Program-made: the position numbers and the translations under genes
Shown here: positions 44,359 to 55,315 of the stretch, piece after piece
How positions within the stretch are numbered: the first letter of the stretch is position 1
Layout: each line of letters begins with the position of its first letter
Source of the DNA: Oleispirillum sp963668495
GTDB taxonomy: Bacteria > Pseudomonadota > Alphaproteobacteria > Rhodospirillales > Rhodospirillaceae
Direction of reading: 5' to 3'
NCBI GenBank assembly: GCA_963668495.1
Contig: OY764545.1
Coordinates: 930,001-994,000, forward strand
Length of the DNA: 64,000 nt
Notes under the pieces: model-generated
Told to the model about the DNA's origin: nothing
Databases searched by the model: none
What the model saw: the letters and a program-made list of their open reading frames with translations, nothing else

Positions 44359-46278
44359 ATGGTTGCGATTACCCTCCCGGACGGGTCTGTCCGGTCCTAC
44401 GAAGGCCCGGTGACGGGTTATGATGTCGCCAGCGACATCGGCGCAGGTTTGGCTAAGGCGGCATTGGCCGTTCGCGTCAACGGAGATATGTGGGACCTGA
44501 CCCGAACTCTTGAGGACGACGCGAACCTGTCGATTGTGACGGCGAAAGATGATGACGGTGTGGATCTGCTGCGCCACAGCGCAGCACACGTCATGGCGCA
44601 GGCGGTTCAGGAATTGTTCCCCGGTACGCAGGTCACCATCGGCCCTTCCATTGAAAACGGATTCTATTACGACTTTGCACGGGAAATCCCGTTCACGCCG
44701 GATGATCTGATCGCCATTGAGGCGCGGATGAAAGAAATCATCGCCCGTGATGAAGTCGTCACCCGCGAAGTCTGGGCACGTAACGACGCGATTACCTTCT
44801 TTGAAGGGCAAGGCGAAAAGTACAAGGCAGAGATCATTCGTGACCTGCCGGAAGATCAGACCATTACCCTGTATCGTCAGGGCGATTTCGTTGATCTGTG
44901 CCGTGGTCCGCACGTGCCGTCCACCGGCAAACTGGGCGATGGCATCAAATTGATGAAGCTTGCCGGGGCCTATTGGCGCGGCAATTCCAACAATGAAATG
45001 TTGCAACGGATTTACGGGACCGCTTGGCCGAATAAAAAGGCTTTGAAAGCCTATCTGACCATGTTGGAAGAAGCCGAAAAACGCGATCACCGTCGTTTGG
45101 GCAAGGAAATGGACCTGTTCCACTTTCAAGAAGAAGCCCCCGGTGCAGTGTTCTGGCATCCCAAAGGTTGGACGCTGTTCCAGCGCCTGATTTCCTATAT
45201 GCGTACGCGCCAGGATGAGTTCGGCTATGTGGAAATTTCCACGCCGGAAATTATGGACCGCAGCATGTGGGTGACGTCCGGTCACTGGGAATCATTCAGC
45301 GAACATATGTACACGACCGAAACCGAAGATGGTCGAATTTATGCCATTAAACCCATGAACTGTCCGGGTGGCATTCAGGTGTTTAAACAAGGCATCACCA
45401 GTTACCGTGAACTGCCGCAACGGATTGCCGAGTTCGGTAAGGTTCACCGCTATGAACCGTCCGGGGCTTTGCATGGCTTGATGCGGGTGCGGGCATTCAC
45501 GCAGGATGATGCGCATATTTTCTGTACGCCGGAACAAATGCAGGATGAATGCATCGCCGTGGTCCGTCAGATTCTGGGCATTTATAAAGACTTCGGTTTT
45601 GAAGATGTGCGGATTAAATTCTCTGATCGCCCGGAAAAACGTATTGGCAGCGATGCCGTCTGGGATCAGTTGGAATCTGCCCTGAAAGGTGCGCTGGAAC
45701 ATATCAACCTGCCTTATACCCACAATCCGGGCGAGGGCGCGTTCTATGGTCCGAAATTGGAATTCGTGCTGAAAGACGCCATTGGTCGTGACTGGCAATG
45801 CGGTACGTTGCAGGTGGACTTGAACTTGCCGGACCGTTTCAATGCCAACTACATCGGTGAAGACGGCAATAAGCATATGCCGGTGATGTTGCACCGCGCC
45901 CTGTTTGGCTCTTTGGAACGGTTTACCGGGATTTTGATCGAACATTACGCCGGACGTTTGCCCATGTGGTTGGCCCCAACGCAGGTTGTGGTCGCGCCGA
46001 TTGTCTCTGATGCGGATGATTATGCACTTGAGGTTAAGGCCGCACTGAAGGCCAAAGGCCTGCGGGTGGAGACGGATCTGCGTAATGAGAAAATCAACCT
46101 GAAAATCCGCGAGCATTCCTTGGCGAAGGTTCCGGTTATCGTTGTTGTTGGTCGCCGCGAGGCAGAACAGCGCACGGTTGCCCTGCGTCGTCTTGGGGTT
46201 GAGAAACAAGAATTTCTTGCGCTTGATGAAGCGCTGGATAAACTGGTGGTCGATGCTGCCGCACCCGGTAACGCATAA
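44359..46278 (+). CDS. thrS: Threonyl-tRNA synthetase
   Basis: Class II synthetase charging tRNA-Thr. Domains in order: TGS (1–65), editing domain with HSAAHVMAQAV, catalytic core with motif 2 (HRYEPSGALHGLMRVRAFTQDDAH) and zinc ligands including MNCPGG and the later MLHRA, then the anticodon-binding domain. The start chosen, 44359 with AAGGA about 6 bases upstream, gives MVAITLPDG; an ATG at 44341 would add six residues. Length is 639, normal. It heads the thrS–infC–rpmI–rplT–pheST series. Confidence 0.97.
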   Translation: MVAITLPDGSVRSYEGPVTGYDVASDIGAGLAKAALAVRVNGDMWDLTRTLEDDANLSIVTAKDDDGVDLLRHSAAHVMAQAVQELFPGTQVTIGPSIENGFYYDFAREIPFTPDDLIAIEARMKEIIARDEVVTREVWARNDAITFFEGQGEKYKAEIIRDLPEDQTITLYRQGDFVDLCRGPHVPSTGKLGDGIKLMKLAGAYWRGNSNNEMLQRIYGTAWPNKKALKAYLTMLEEAEKRDHRRLGKEMDLFHFQEEAPGAVFWHPKGWTLFQRLISYMRTRQDEFGYVEISTPEIMDRSMWVTSGHWESFSEHMYTTETEDGRIYAIKPMNCPGGIQVFKQGITSYRELPQRIAEFGKVHRYEPSGALHGLMRVRAFTQDDAHIFCTPEQMQDECIAVVRQILGIYKDFGFEDVRIKFSDRPEKRIGSDAVWDQLESALKGALEHINLPYTHNPGEGAFYGPKLEFVLKDAIGRDWQCGTLQVDLNLPDRFNANYIGEDGNKHMPVMLHRALFGSLERFTGILIEHYAGRLPMWLAPTQVVVAPIVSDADDYALEVKAALKAKGLRVETDLRNEKINLKIREHSLAKVPVIVVVGRREAEQRTVALRRLGVEKQEFLALDEALDKLVVDAAAPGNA

Positions 46279-46433
46279 CCGGGACGGGTAGTTTTCGCCC
46301 TGAACTTTTTTTGGTATGTATATGGTTCGGATTGCCGTCATCAAACTGTCATGGACAGTTCGACGGCATCCAAGCCAATACATTTGTCAGGACGGTCGTG
46401 GGATCGTCAGAATATGAACATGGGAGACGTTAC

Positions 46434-46973
46434 ATAGCCAGAGCACCGATGGGCGCGCCCAAAACGTCCCGAGAGGGACCGCGCGTCAACGAAGAGATTA
46501 CCGCACAAACCATTCGTTTGATTGATGCAGAGGGGGAGCAAGTCGGCGTTGTCAGCCGCAGTGATGCTCTGGACCGTGCGTTTTCCGCAGGTTTGGATTT
46601 GGTGGAAATTTCACCGAACGCCGAACCGCCGGTCTGCAAAATCTTGGATTATGGCAAGTTCAAATATGAACTGCAGAAAAAGCGCGCCGAAGCCAAGAAA
46701 AAGCAGAAAGTCATTGAGATCAAGGAAGTCAAGGTTCGTCCCGGTATTGACGAAAATGACTACCAGATCAAAATGCGCAATGTGAAGCGCTTCATTGGCG
46801 AAGGGCACAAGGTCAAAGTCACCTTGCGTTACCGCGGACGTGAACTGGCGCACCAGGATTTGGGTGTGAAAGTCCTTGATCGTATTCGCGAAGAGGTCTC
46901 CGAAATCGCTAAAGTCGAGCAATTCCCGAAAATGGAAGGCCGGCAGATGATTATGGTGATCGCACCGCGCTAA
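46434..46973 (+). CDS. infC: Translation initiation factor IF-3, probable AUA start
   Basis: IF-3 binds the 30S subunit and rejects non-canonical start codons. The protein contains GPRVNEEITAQTIRLI, the KILDYGKFKYE region, VKVRPGIDENDYQIK and the C-terminal VEQFPKMEGRQMIMVIAPR. GGGAG at 46422–46426 is spaced seven bases before an ATA at 46434, which gives IARAPMGAP…; the first in-frame ATG (46449) lies 22 bases from it and has no ribosome binding site. Non-AUG starts are well known for infC (AUU in E. coli) as the basis of autoregulation. If ATG 46449 is used, the protein is 174 residues instead of 179. Confidence 0.95.
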   Translation: MARAPMGAPKTSREGPRVNEEITAQTIRLIDAEGEQVGVVSRSDALDRAFSAGLDLVEISPNAEPPVCKILDYGKFKYELQKKRAEAKKKQKVIEIKEVKVRPGIDENDYQIKMRNVKRFIGEGHKVKVTLRYRGRELAHQDLGVKVLDRIREEVSEIAKVEQFPKMEGRQMIMVIAPR

Positions 46974-47046
46974 ATTATGGCGTATAGTCGTAAGTGTAGG
47001 GAGCCGGGCGCATGACCCGGCTCAATGCCACTTGGGAACTTGGCAC

Positions 47047-47430
47047 ATGTCGACAAAATCTGATCCTCGGGTGACGGCAGCACTCTCTGCAGCAGCCAGA
47101 CAAATCGATGCCGTGGTTGCAGATACCGAATCCAGCGTGGAACGCATTCTTGGGCTGGTGGAATTGTTGATGGAAGGCGCCGATGCGGAAACGTATTTGC
47201 GGCTTGAAGCCATCATGGAGGCGTGTGCTTTTCAGGATCTGACCGGGCAGCGTTTGAATAAGATCAAGCGTCTGGTCAATCATCTGAATGCCAAGGCCAC
47301 GATCACCATGCCGGAATCCTCTGGCCTGCAACAGTCTCAGGCCTCTGCCGCTTATAAAGATGTGCAGCCTAAGGCTGGCAGCAAAGGGCTGTCTCAGGAA
47401 GAAGTCGATCGCCTGTTAAAGGGGATGTAG
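47047..47430 (+). CDS. CheZ-like phosphatase-type protein (short)
   Basis: The 127-residue protein has the CheZ catalytic helix pattern CAFQDLTGQRLNKI (Asp64 and Gln68 correspond to the residues that activate water for CheY-P hydrolysis). Its extreme C terminus GLSQEEVDRLLKGM resembles both the CheY-binding tail of CheZ and the FliM N-terminal CheY-binding peptide. It is shorter than E. coli CheZ (214 residues), lacking part of the helical hairpin. No chemotaxis genes are nearby; it is inserted between infC and rpmI. The start at 47047 is the most likely. Confidence 0.75.
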   Translation: MSTKSDPRVTAALSAAARQIDAVVADTESSVERILGLVELLMEGADAETYLRLEAIMEACAFQDLTGQRLNKIKRLVNHLNAKATITMPESSGLQQSQASAAYKDVQPKAGSKGLSQEEVDRLLKGM

Positions 47431-47670
47431 TCCTCCTTCGGGGCGCGCTATTCCCGATTTTCTGTAGTTGTTTGATGTCTGGCCTTGCTTTTTGCCGTGA
47501 CATCTTGTATTCAGCCTCGTTCCTGCGTCGTGCATTCGGCGTAGGCGTATCGGCGGTTCGGGCGCGTTACAGTGGTGACATAAGGGCATGCCCGCCCGCT
47601 CATAAGTAAGCAACCTACCGACATGGCCTTGTCGTTATTGTCATGTTCGGTTCAGACAAAGGGACGAAAA

Positions 47671-47868
47671 ATGCCCAAGTTGAAAACGAAAAGCTCCGCC
47701 AAAAAGCGGTTTCGGGTGACCGGCACCGGTAAGATCTGTGGGAACGTTGCGTACAAACGCCACGGTCTGCGTAAGCGTCCGCAACAAATGAAGCGCCAAG
47801 CTCGTGGCTCCTTCGTTCTGTGCGATTCTGATGCAGTGATCGTGAAAAAATTCCTGCCTTACCTCTAA
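47671..47868 (+). CDS. rpmI: 50S ribosomal protein L35
   Basis: A 65-residue basic protein beginning MPKLKTKSSAKKRF, with the family middle RVTGTGKI and the KRHGLRKRP block. AAGGGACG precedes the ATG. It is followed after 24 bp by rplT, the universal rpmI–rplT pair; in many bacteria L20 represses this operon. Confidence 0.97.
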   Translation: MPKLKTKSSAKKRFRVTGTGKICGNVAYKRHGLRKRPQQMKRQARGSFVLCDSDAVIVKKFLPYL

Positions 47869-47892
47869 CGCCCTGATCTGGAGACCTGACAC

Positions 47893-48258
47893 ATGGCACG
47901 AGTAAAACGCGGCGTTACCACACACGCACGCCACAAAAAAATTCTGAAAATGGCCAAGGGCTACCGCGGCCGTAACAAAAGCTGTTTCCGCATTGCTATT
48001 GAGCGTGTGGAAAAAGGTCTGCAGTACGCATACCGCGACCGTCGCGCGAAAAAACGCAATTTCCGCAGCTTGTGGATTCAGCGTATCAACGCCGGTGTTC
48101 GCCAACATGGTATGGTGTACTCCCGCTTCATGGATGGCCTGAACAAAGCTGGTATTGCCCTTGACCGTAAGGTTTTGGCTGATATCGCCGTTCGCGATCC
48201 TGACGCATTTGCTGCCCTGGTCGGCCAGGCCAAGGCAGCTTTGGAGAAAGCCGCTTAA
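47893..48258 (+). CDS. rplT: 50S ribosomal protein L20
   Basis: A 121-residue basic protein with ARVKRGVTTHARHKKIL at the N terminus and YRDRRAKKRNFRSLWIQRINA in the middle, both family signatures. It is needed for early 50S assembly and usually autoregulates its operon. GGAG precedes the start. A strong terminator follows. Confidence 0.98.
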   Translation: MARVKRGVTTHARHKKILKMAKGYRGRNKSCFRIAIERVEKGLQYAYRDRRAKKRNFRSLWIQRINAGVRQHGMVYSRFMDGLNKAGIALDRKVLADIAVRDPDAFAALVGQAKAALEKAA

Positions 48259-48310
48259 TCCGTCCCGTTCGGGCGAGAGGACAGCGAATATTCTACCAAG
48301 CGGTTTGGCT

Positions 48311-48341
48311 GAGGGCCGTCCCTGCGGACGGCCCTCTTTTG
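48311..48341 (+). terminator. Terminator between rplT and pheS
   Basis: GAGGGCCGTCC and GGACGGCCCTC are a perfect 11-bp inverted repeat around a four-base CTGC loop, followed by TTTT. It separates the rpmI–rplT unit from pheST; attenuation is possible, but no leader peptide is evident. Confidence 0.92.
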
Positions 48342-48457
48342 CATGTTTTCCCCGGTTATATGTGTTTTTGTGGGGGCATGGTTTTGTCACGGACCGGGCA
48401 GGTGATTTCCTGTATGGTTCTGGCACTTCGTCGAGATGTTTATCGAGGCTTTGAAAA

Positions 48458-49534
48458 ATGGATAATCTAGCGTCATTACGGGACCAGATTCTCTCCTCGG
48501 TGGCCGAGGCTGCCACCCTTGAGGATTTGGATCAGGTTCGTGTTTCCGTGCTGGGCAAAAAGGGCCAGTTGACCAGCATGATGAAATCTTTGGGCGGACT
48601 GGCCCCGGATGAACGCCGAGAGCGCGGACAGGCTCTGAATGCTGTCAAAGACGATGTGGCCGCGGCAATTGATGTGCGCAAAACCACAATGGAAACCGAG
48701 GCACTGAACGCGAAGCTCGCGACCGAACAGGTGGACATTACCTTGCCGCCGCGACCGGAAGCCGCCGGTACCATCCATCCGATCAGCCAAACTATGGATG
48801 AAATTTTGGCGATTTTCTCGCAAATGGGTTTCACCGTGGCAGAAGGCCCGGAAATCGAAACCGATTTCAATAACTTTACCGCACTGAACATTCCTGAAGA
48901 TCACCCGGCGCGACAAATGCACGATACGTTCTATCTGCCGGAACAGGAAGATGGGTCTCGCTATGTGCTGCGGACTCATACGTCTCCGGTGCAGGTGCGC
49001 ACCATGTTGGGGCAAAAGCCGCCGATTCGTATTATTGCTCCCGGTCGGACTTACCGCTGCGATTCGGATATGACGCACACGCCGATGTTCCATCAGGTCG
49101 AAGGCTTGGTGATTGATAAGGCAACGCACTTTGGTCACTTGAAAGGGTGTTTGCTGGAATTCATTGAAACCTATTTTGAGGTCTCCAACGTTCCGGTCCG
49201 CTACCGTCCGTCCTTCTTCCCGTTCACGGAACCGTCTGCTGAGGTTGATATCGGCTGTTCCCGCAAAAACGGTGAATTGCGTATTGGTGAAGGCGATGAT
49301 TGGTTGGAAATTTTGGGATGTGGCATGGTCCACCCGAATGTCCTGACCGCCTGCGGGTTGGACCCGAATGAATATCAGGGCTTTGCATTTGGTATGGGGA
49401 TCGAACGTATTGCCATGTTGAAGTACGGCATCCCGGATTTGCGCACGTTCTTTGATGCAGATTTGCGCTGGTTGAAGCACTACGGCTTCGTTCCACTTGA
49501 TGTGCCCACCGTGACCGGAGGACTGAGCCGATGA
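48458..49534 (+). CDS. pheS: Phenylalanyl-tRNA synthetase alpha subunit
   Basis: The catalytic subunit of the heterotetrameric class II enzyme. An N-terminal coiled coil (1–90) precedes the catalytic core with HPISQTMDEILAIF, motif 2 (RTYRCDSDMTHTPMFHQVEG), FFPFTEPSAEVD and the motif 3 region GFAFGMGIERIAMLKYGI. 358 residues. Its 3' end overlaps pheT by 4 bp. Confidence 0.98.
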   Translation: MDNLASLRDQILSSVAEAATLEDLDQVRVSVLGKKGQLTSMMKSLGGLAPDERRERGQALNAVKDDVAAAIDVRKTTMETEALNAKLATEQVDITLPPRPEAAGTIHPISQTMDEILAIFSQMGFTVAEGPEIETDFNNFTALNIPEDHPARQMHDTFYLPEQEDGSRYVLRTHTSPVQVRTMLGQKPPIRIIAPGRTYRCDSDMTHTPMFHQVEGLVIDKATHFGHLKGCLLEFIETYFEVSNVPVRYRPSFFPFTEPSAEVDIGCSRKNGELRIGEGDDWLEILGCGMVHPNVLTACGLDPNEYQGFAFGMGIERIAMLKYGIPDLRTFFDADLRWLKHYGFVPLDVPTVTGGLSR

Positions 49535-51930
49535 AATTCACTCTCTCTTGGTTGAAAGATTACCTCGATACCGAAGCCACCCTGACCGAAATTTCCGAAA
49601 CCTTGACGGCCCTTGGTTTGGAAGTGGAAGAAATCGTTGATCCGGGCGCAGCCTTGAAAGACTTCGTGGTTGGTGAAGTGTTGGAAGCCAAACCGCACCC
49701 GGATGCTGATCGCCTGCAAGTTTTGACCGTGAATACGGGTAAGGAAAATGTGCAGATCGTTTGTGGTGCGCCGAACGCCCGCAAAGGCCTGAAAGGTGTT
49801 CTGGCGCAGCCGGGCGTGACCATTCCGGTGGATGGCACTGTCCTGAAAAAGGGCAAGATTCGCGGCATTGAAAGCTTCGGCATGATGTGTTCGGTCCGCG
49901 AGCTGGCTTTGGGTGAAGATCACGAAGGCATCATTGATCTTGAAAGTGATGCACCTGCCGGGACTCCGGTGACCGAGGTTCTGGATATTGATCCGGTGAT
50001 CGAAATTGCGATCACTCCGAACCGTGCGGACTGTTTGGGTGTACGCGGAATTGCTCGTGATTTGGCGGCTGCGGGTCTTGGTGAGTTCAAGTCCACTCCG
50101 GTTGAACCAGTGGCAGGCAGCTTCGATAGCCCGATCTCTGTATCCATTGATCTGCCCGCCGGATGTGAAGCGGCGTGTTCCCACTTTGTCGGTCGTTATG
50201 TACGCGGCGTGAAAAATGGCCCCAGCCCGCAATGGCTGCAAGATCGTTTGACCGCCATTGGCTTGCGTCCGATTTCTGCGTTGGTGGATATTACCAACTA
50301 TATCTCTTACAGCCGCGCCCGTCCGCTTCATGTGTTTGATGCGGATAAATTGGTTGGTAATATTACGCCACGCTTTGCCAAGGCCGGGGAAACCATCCTT
50401 GCACTGGATGAGATAGACTACACCCTTGATGACCAGATGCTGGTTATCGCTGATGATGCAGGTCCGCAAGCCATTGGTGGCGTCATGGGTGGCCTGAACA
50501 GTGGTTGCACCGAAGACACTGTGAATGTCTTCATTGAGGCCGCTATGTTTGATGCCGGGAACATCGCGCAAACCGGGCGGAAGCTGCAAATCGATTCCGA
50601 TGCGCGCTATCGTTATGAACGCGGTGTGGACCCGACCACATCTGAAGATGCTTCACAACTGGCGACGGGTATGATTCTGGAATTCTGCGGCGGCGAAGCC
50701 TCGCATCCAGTAATCGCAGGGCAGCCGCTGGATACCACCCGTCAGATCGAGCTGCGGGCAGAACGAGTCCAAACTCTGGGCGGAATGGACGTTCCGGTCG
50801 GTGAAATGCAGAAAATTCTGGCGGCATTGGGTTTTGATATCCTGAAGTCTTCCGAAGCTGGGTTGACGGTGTGCCCGCCAAGCTGGCGCGGTGATGTCAC
50901 TGGCGAGCATGATCTGATCGAGGAAATCCTGCGGGTTGTTGGTTACGATAATGTGCCGACAGTGCCGATGCCTCGTGATCCGATGCCGTCGGTTGCTGTT
51001 ACCACCGTTCAGCGTCGCCGGGGTTGGATGCGCCGCGCATTGGCAAGCCGGGGCATAACAGAGGCTGTGACATATTCATTCATGGATAGCCGCCATGCCG
51101 CCGACTTCGGCTGGTCTGATCCAATGCTGAAGGTAGATAACCCGATCTCCAGCGAACTGGATGTGATGCGTCCGTCCATCTTGCCCAATCTGATTGCTGC
51201 TGCTGGTCGCAATGCCGCACGTGGCTTGTCCGATGTAGCATTATTTGAAATCGGTCCGCAGTTTGATGGTCCGAATCCCGGCGAACAGCAAGTGGTTGCC
51301 GCTGGCATTCGTGCCGGAAAAACCGGGCCGCGCAACTGGGGTGCGGACGTGCGCGCCGTGGATGTCTTTGACGCCAAAGCTGACGTCCTCGCCGCACTTG
51401 AGGCTGTGGGTGCGCCGGCGACAAATGCGCGAATCATGCGCAATGCACCGGACTATTACCACCCCGGTCAATCCGGTACGTTATCTCTGGGTAAGGCTGT
51501 CATTGCCAATTTCGGGACGTTGCATCCGGCAGTCGTCAAGAAACTTGGGCTAAAGGGCAAAGTGGTTGGATTCGAAATCTTCCTTGAAGCTTTGCCGCAG
51601 CCAAAAGCAAAACCGACCAAAGCTCGTCCCCTGCTGAAGGTATCTTCGTATCAAGCAGTGGAGCGTGATTTTGCGTTTGTCGTTGATGATGGCGTGCAGG
51701 CAGCGGATATCATGCGGGCAATCTCTTCTGCTGATAAGGCGCTGGTTCAGGCGGTCTCTGTTTTTGATGTCTTCGTTGGCGATTCGCTCGGTGCAGGCAA
51801 AAAATCCGTGGCTCTGTCCATGACGTTGCAGGCCATGGACCGCACACTGAAGGACGACGAAATCGAAGCCGTCGTATCCAAGGCTGTGGCTGCGGTTGAA
51901 AAGGCAACAGGCGGCGTTCTGCGCGGCTAA
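49531..51930 (+). CDS. pheT: Phenylalanyl-tRNA synthetase beta subunit
   Basis: The 799-residue subunit has an N-terminal tRNA-binding (EMAP-like) domain with GEVLEAKPHPDADRL, the B3/B4 editing core, the B5 domain, a pseudo-catalytic class II core and the C-terminal anticodon-binding ferredoxin-like fold (SSYQAVERDFAFVVD … AMDRTLKDDEIEAVV). It overlaps pheS and is translationally coupled. Confidence 0.98.
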   Translation: MKFTLSWLKDYLDTEATLTEISETLTALGLEVEEIVDPGAALKDFVVGEVLEAKPHPDADRLQVLTVNTGKENVQIVCGAPNARKGLKGVLAQPGVTIPVDGTVLKKGKIRGIESFGMMCSVRELALGEDHEGIIDLESDAPAGTPVTEVLDIDPVIEIAITPNRADCLGVRGIARDLAAAGLGEFKSTPVEPVAGSFDSPISVSIDLPAGCEAACSHFVGRYVRGVKNGPSPQWLQDRLTAIGLRPISALVDITNYISYSRARPLHVFDADKLVGNITPRFAKAGETILALDEIDYTLDDQMLVIADDAGPQAIGGVMGGLNSGCTEDTVNVFIEAAMFDAGNIAQTGRKLQIDSDARYRYERGVDPTTSEDASQLATGMILEFCGGEASHPVIAGQPLDTTRQIELRAERVQTLGGMDVPVGEMQKILAALGFDILKSSEAGLTVCPPSWRGDVTGEHDLIEEILRVVGYDNVPTVPMPRDPMPSVAVTTVQRRRGWMRRALASRGITEAVTYSFMDSRHAADFGWSDPMLKVDNPISSELDVMRPSILPNLIAAAGRNAARGLSDVALFEIGPQFDGPNPGEQQVVAAGIRAGKTGPRNWGADVRAVDVFDAKADVLAALEAVGAPATNARIMRNAPDYYHPGQSGTLSLGKAVIANFGTLHPAVVKKLGLKGKVVGFEIFLEALPQPKAKPTKARPLLKVSSYQAVERDFAFVVDDGVQAADIMRAISSADKALVQAVSVFDVFVGDSLGAGKKSVALSMTLQAMDRTLKDDEIEAVVSKAVAAVEKATGGVLRG

Positions 51931-51950
51931 ATTTGCTGGGTTGTCAAATT

Positions 51951-51986
51951 GCAAAACCCCCGCTGTTTATTCGGCGGGGGTTTTGT
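51951..51986 (+). terminator. Terminator after pheT
   Basis: AAAACCCCCGC and GCGGGGGTTTT form a perfect 11-bp stem with a 10-base loop and flanking A and T tracts. Confidence 0.92.
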
Positions 51987-52134
51987 GCAATGATGCAGAT
52001 AGTACAGCAAGGCTGACGAATTTTATCCAGCCGCTAAGATTTGCGCTTCGTTTTGTCGGAAGTGCAGGATTGTTTGATTTGGTCGCAGGTTCGACCAATC
52101 CCAATCAGACTCAATTGAAAAGGACGGTTTCTGA

Positions 52135-52938
52135 ATGACCCAGTTGCGGGATTATCATGCTTGGAGCATTGCATCGGTGCGGTTTTCTGCGCCATTTGAT
52201 GCGCTGACATCGACGCAGCGCGAGCAGCTTGAGCAGGATGTGGATCGCGCACTGGCGATGGAGGCTGCGATTCTCGCCAGCCCAGAGGCCGCATCAGTGA
52301 CTATCCCTGCGGATCAACAGGATCAGGCCGTTGCCGATTGGTGGGCGTCGCATCCTTCATGTGACTTGCCAGAATGCGTGGTTATGGATGGTGTTCGTCG
52401 TGAGGTAATGGTGCAGGCGGTTCTGGATGGTGTTGCGGCGCGGGCAGTGCTTCCTACGGAAGCAGAAGCCAAAGCCTTCTATCTTGAAGACCCAAAACGA
52501 TTCGCGCGGCCGGAACGCCGAACGATTCGTCATCTATTATTGTCGGTTTTACCTGATATAGATGATGCTGCCGTCGTCAAAGGGCAGGCCGAGGGGCTTC
52601 TTACTGCGTTGCAGGCCGGAGAAAGCTTCAGTGCTCTGGCTGAGGCATATTCCGCCTGCCCAACAGCGCGGCAGGGTGGTCTCATCGGGACAATCACCAA
52701 AGACAGCTTGTATCCGGCAGTGGATGACGTGGCATTTTCATTAGAGGATGGGGCGTGGTCCGAACCGGTCCGCTCAAATCTGGGGTGGCATATTGTCTAT
52801 TGTGAAGCCATCCACCCGGCAGAGAGCCCGAATTATGAATTGGTTGGGCCGCGAATACTGGAATATTTGGCGGATCGTGCTCGACGTATGGCACAAGTTG
52901 ATTGGTTATCGGGATTGTTGGGGCAGTTTGCGGCGTGA
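52135..52938 (+). CDS. Parvulin-type (PpiC/NifM-like) peptidyl-prolyl isomerase
   Basis: The C-terminal half is a PpiC domain: RTIRHLLLSVLP, GESFSALAEAYSACPTARQGGLIG, AFSLEDGAWSEPVRSNLGWHIVYCE. The N-terminal half is helical and similar in layout to NifM, a nitrogenase-maturation isomerase, and to other cytoplasmic parvulins. No signal peptide or membrane anchor is seen, which argues against a periplasmic chaperone. No nif genes are in the window, so the NifM role is unproven. AAAAGGA precedes the ATG. Confidence 0.78.
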   Translation: MTQLRDYHAWSIASVRFSAPFDALTSTQREQLEQDVDRALAMEAAILASPEAASVTIPADQQDQAVADWWASHPSCDLPECVVMDGVRREVMVQAVLDGVAARAVLPTEAEAKAFYLEDPKRFARPERRTIRHLLLSVLPDIDDAAVVKGQAEGLLTALQAGESFSALAEAYSACPTARQGGLIGTITKDSLYPAVDDVAFSLEDGAWSEPVRSNLGWHIVYCEAIHPAESPNYELVGPRILEYLADRARRMAQVDWLSGLLGQFAA

Positions 52939-53115
52939 GTATTGGTTTAGATTCTGTAATTGGGTTTGGTTTTGTGCCTTGGAATTGCAGGAATTTTGGT
53001 GGGAATAGGGTTTTAGGGTTGGGTGTCGACAGAACTGGAAGATACGAATTGGTGAGGGTCTGTGCGGTGTGTAGGGTTGGGTTTATGAAAAGTGATTTTT
53101 TTTGTTAGAAAGTGT

Positions 53116-53144
53116 TTGACTTGGTTTTGATGAGGGTCTAGAAA
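53116..53144 (+). promoter_or_regulatory. Probable rRNA operon promoter
   Basis: TTGACT (53116–53121) and TAGAAA (53139–53144) are 17 bases apart, followed by a GC-rich discriminator. The position, about 290 bp before 16S, fits an rrn promoter. Confidence 0.7.
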
Positions 53145-53238
53145 CTGGCCTCCCGACGCGGTGAGGTTCTCTGGACCGGGGCTGCTGAGGGTTAGGAAAT
53201 TCGGGGCTTTTGTCCTTGTTGCGGTTCTCGCGACTAAA

Positions 53239-53254
53239 CGTTCTTTGACATTGT
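53239..53254 (+). promoter_or_regulatory. boxA-like antitermination site before 16S
   Basis: CGTTCTTTGACATTGT resembles the rrn boxA (TGCTCTTTAACA in E. coli). A similar TGTTTGACATTGT recurs before 23S, as expected for NusB/NusE-dependent antitermination of rRNA transcription. Confidence 0.65.
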
Positions 53255-53437
53255 GGATCGGAAGAAGAAGGGATACGCGAGCGGCGATATGTTTTGTCGG
53301 GTAGTATGACGAAACGAAGCTGTTTTGTGTATCTCAGACAGTTTTGTGACGGCTTGGCCTTTATGGTCAAGACTTCGCAATGACTTTGAGAATGCGCAGG
53401 ATTTAGCTTTGGGATTTTTCGATCGAGTATCGGGAAA

Positions 53438-54928
<1,491 letters not shown>

Positions 54929-55053
54929 AAGGAAGTTCCGGCCATTGATTTGGACTGGAATATAGAAGACTGTCATGTGATTTGGTGAGATGTATCGCCG
55001 TTCACGTATCCCTTTTTCCAAAACTCCAAGACGCGGTTAATGGCGTGTCGACT

Positions 55054-55130
<77 letters not shown>

Positions 55131-55153
55131 AGCTTTTGTAGTGAAGAATTATC

Positions 55154-55229
55154 GGGGGCGTAGCTCAGTTGGGAGAGCGGTAGCTTTGCAAGCTTCAGGT
55201 CGTCGGTTCGATCCCGTCCGCCTCCACCA
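55154..55229 (+). tRNA. tRNA-Ala (TGC anticodon) in the rRNA spacer
   Basis: GGGGGCG pairs with CGCCTCC (one G-T), followed by ACCA. Anticodon loop TTTGCAA gives TGC. 76 bases, 23 bp after tRNA-Ile. Confidence 0.97.
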
Positions 55230-55285
55230 TTCTTTACATGCTGTGTTTTGTTTGAGTTTTGATCCGAGATCCCTGTTCAAGGGTA

Positions 55286-55315
55286 TGGCCATATGGCCAG
55301 GCTGTTTGACATTGT
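55286..55315 (+). promoter_or_regulatory. Spacer palindrome and boxA-like element before 23S
   Basis: TGGCCATATGGCCA (55286–55299) is a perfect 14-bp palindrome, a possible boxB-type hairpin. TGTTTGACATTGT (55303–55315) matches the pre-16S boxA. Together they look like a second antitermination signal. The rest of the 298-bp spacer to 23S shows no gene. Confidence 0.55.

Larger units (their letters stand above)
52939..53437 (+). other. rRNA operon upstream region and leader
   Basis: This 499-bp stretch without a gene holds the rrn promoter (53116–53144), a boxA-like antitermination element (53239–53254) and T/G-rich sequence just after the isomerase gene. Antisense frames here are not coding. 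Confidence 0.7.

Noticed and set aside
47431..47670. Small gene between the CheZ-like gene and rpmI
   Set aside because: No frame with a start, ribosome binding site and protein-like composition; more likely the rpmI–rplT leader.
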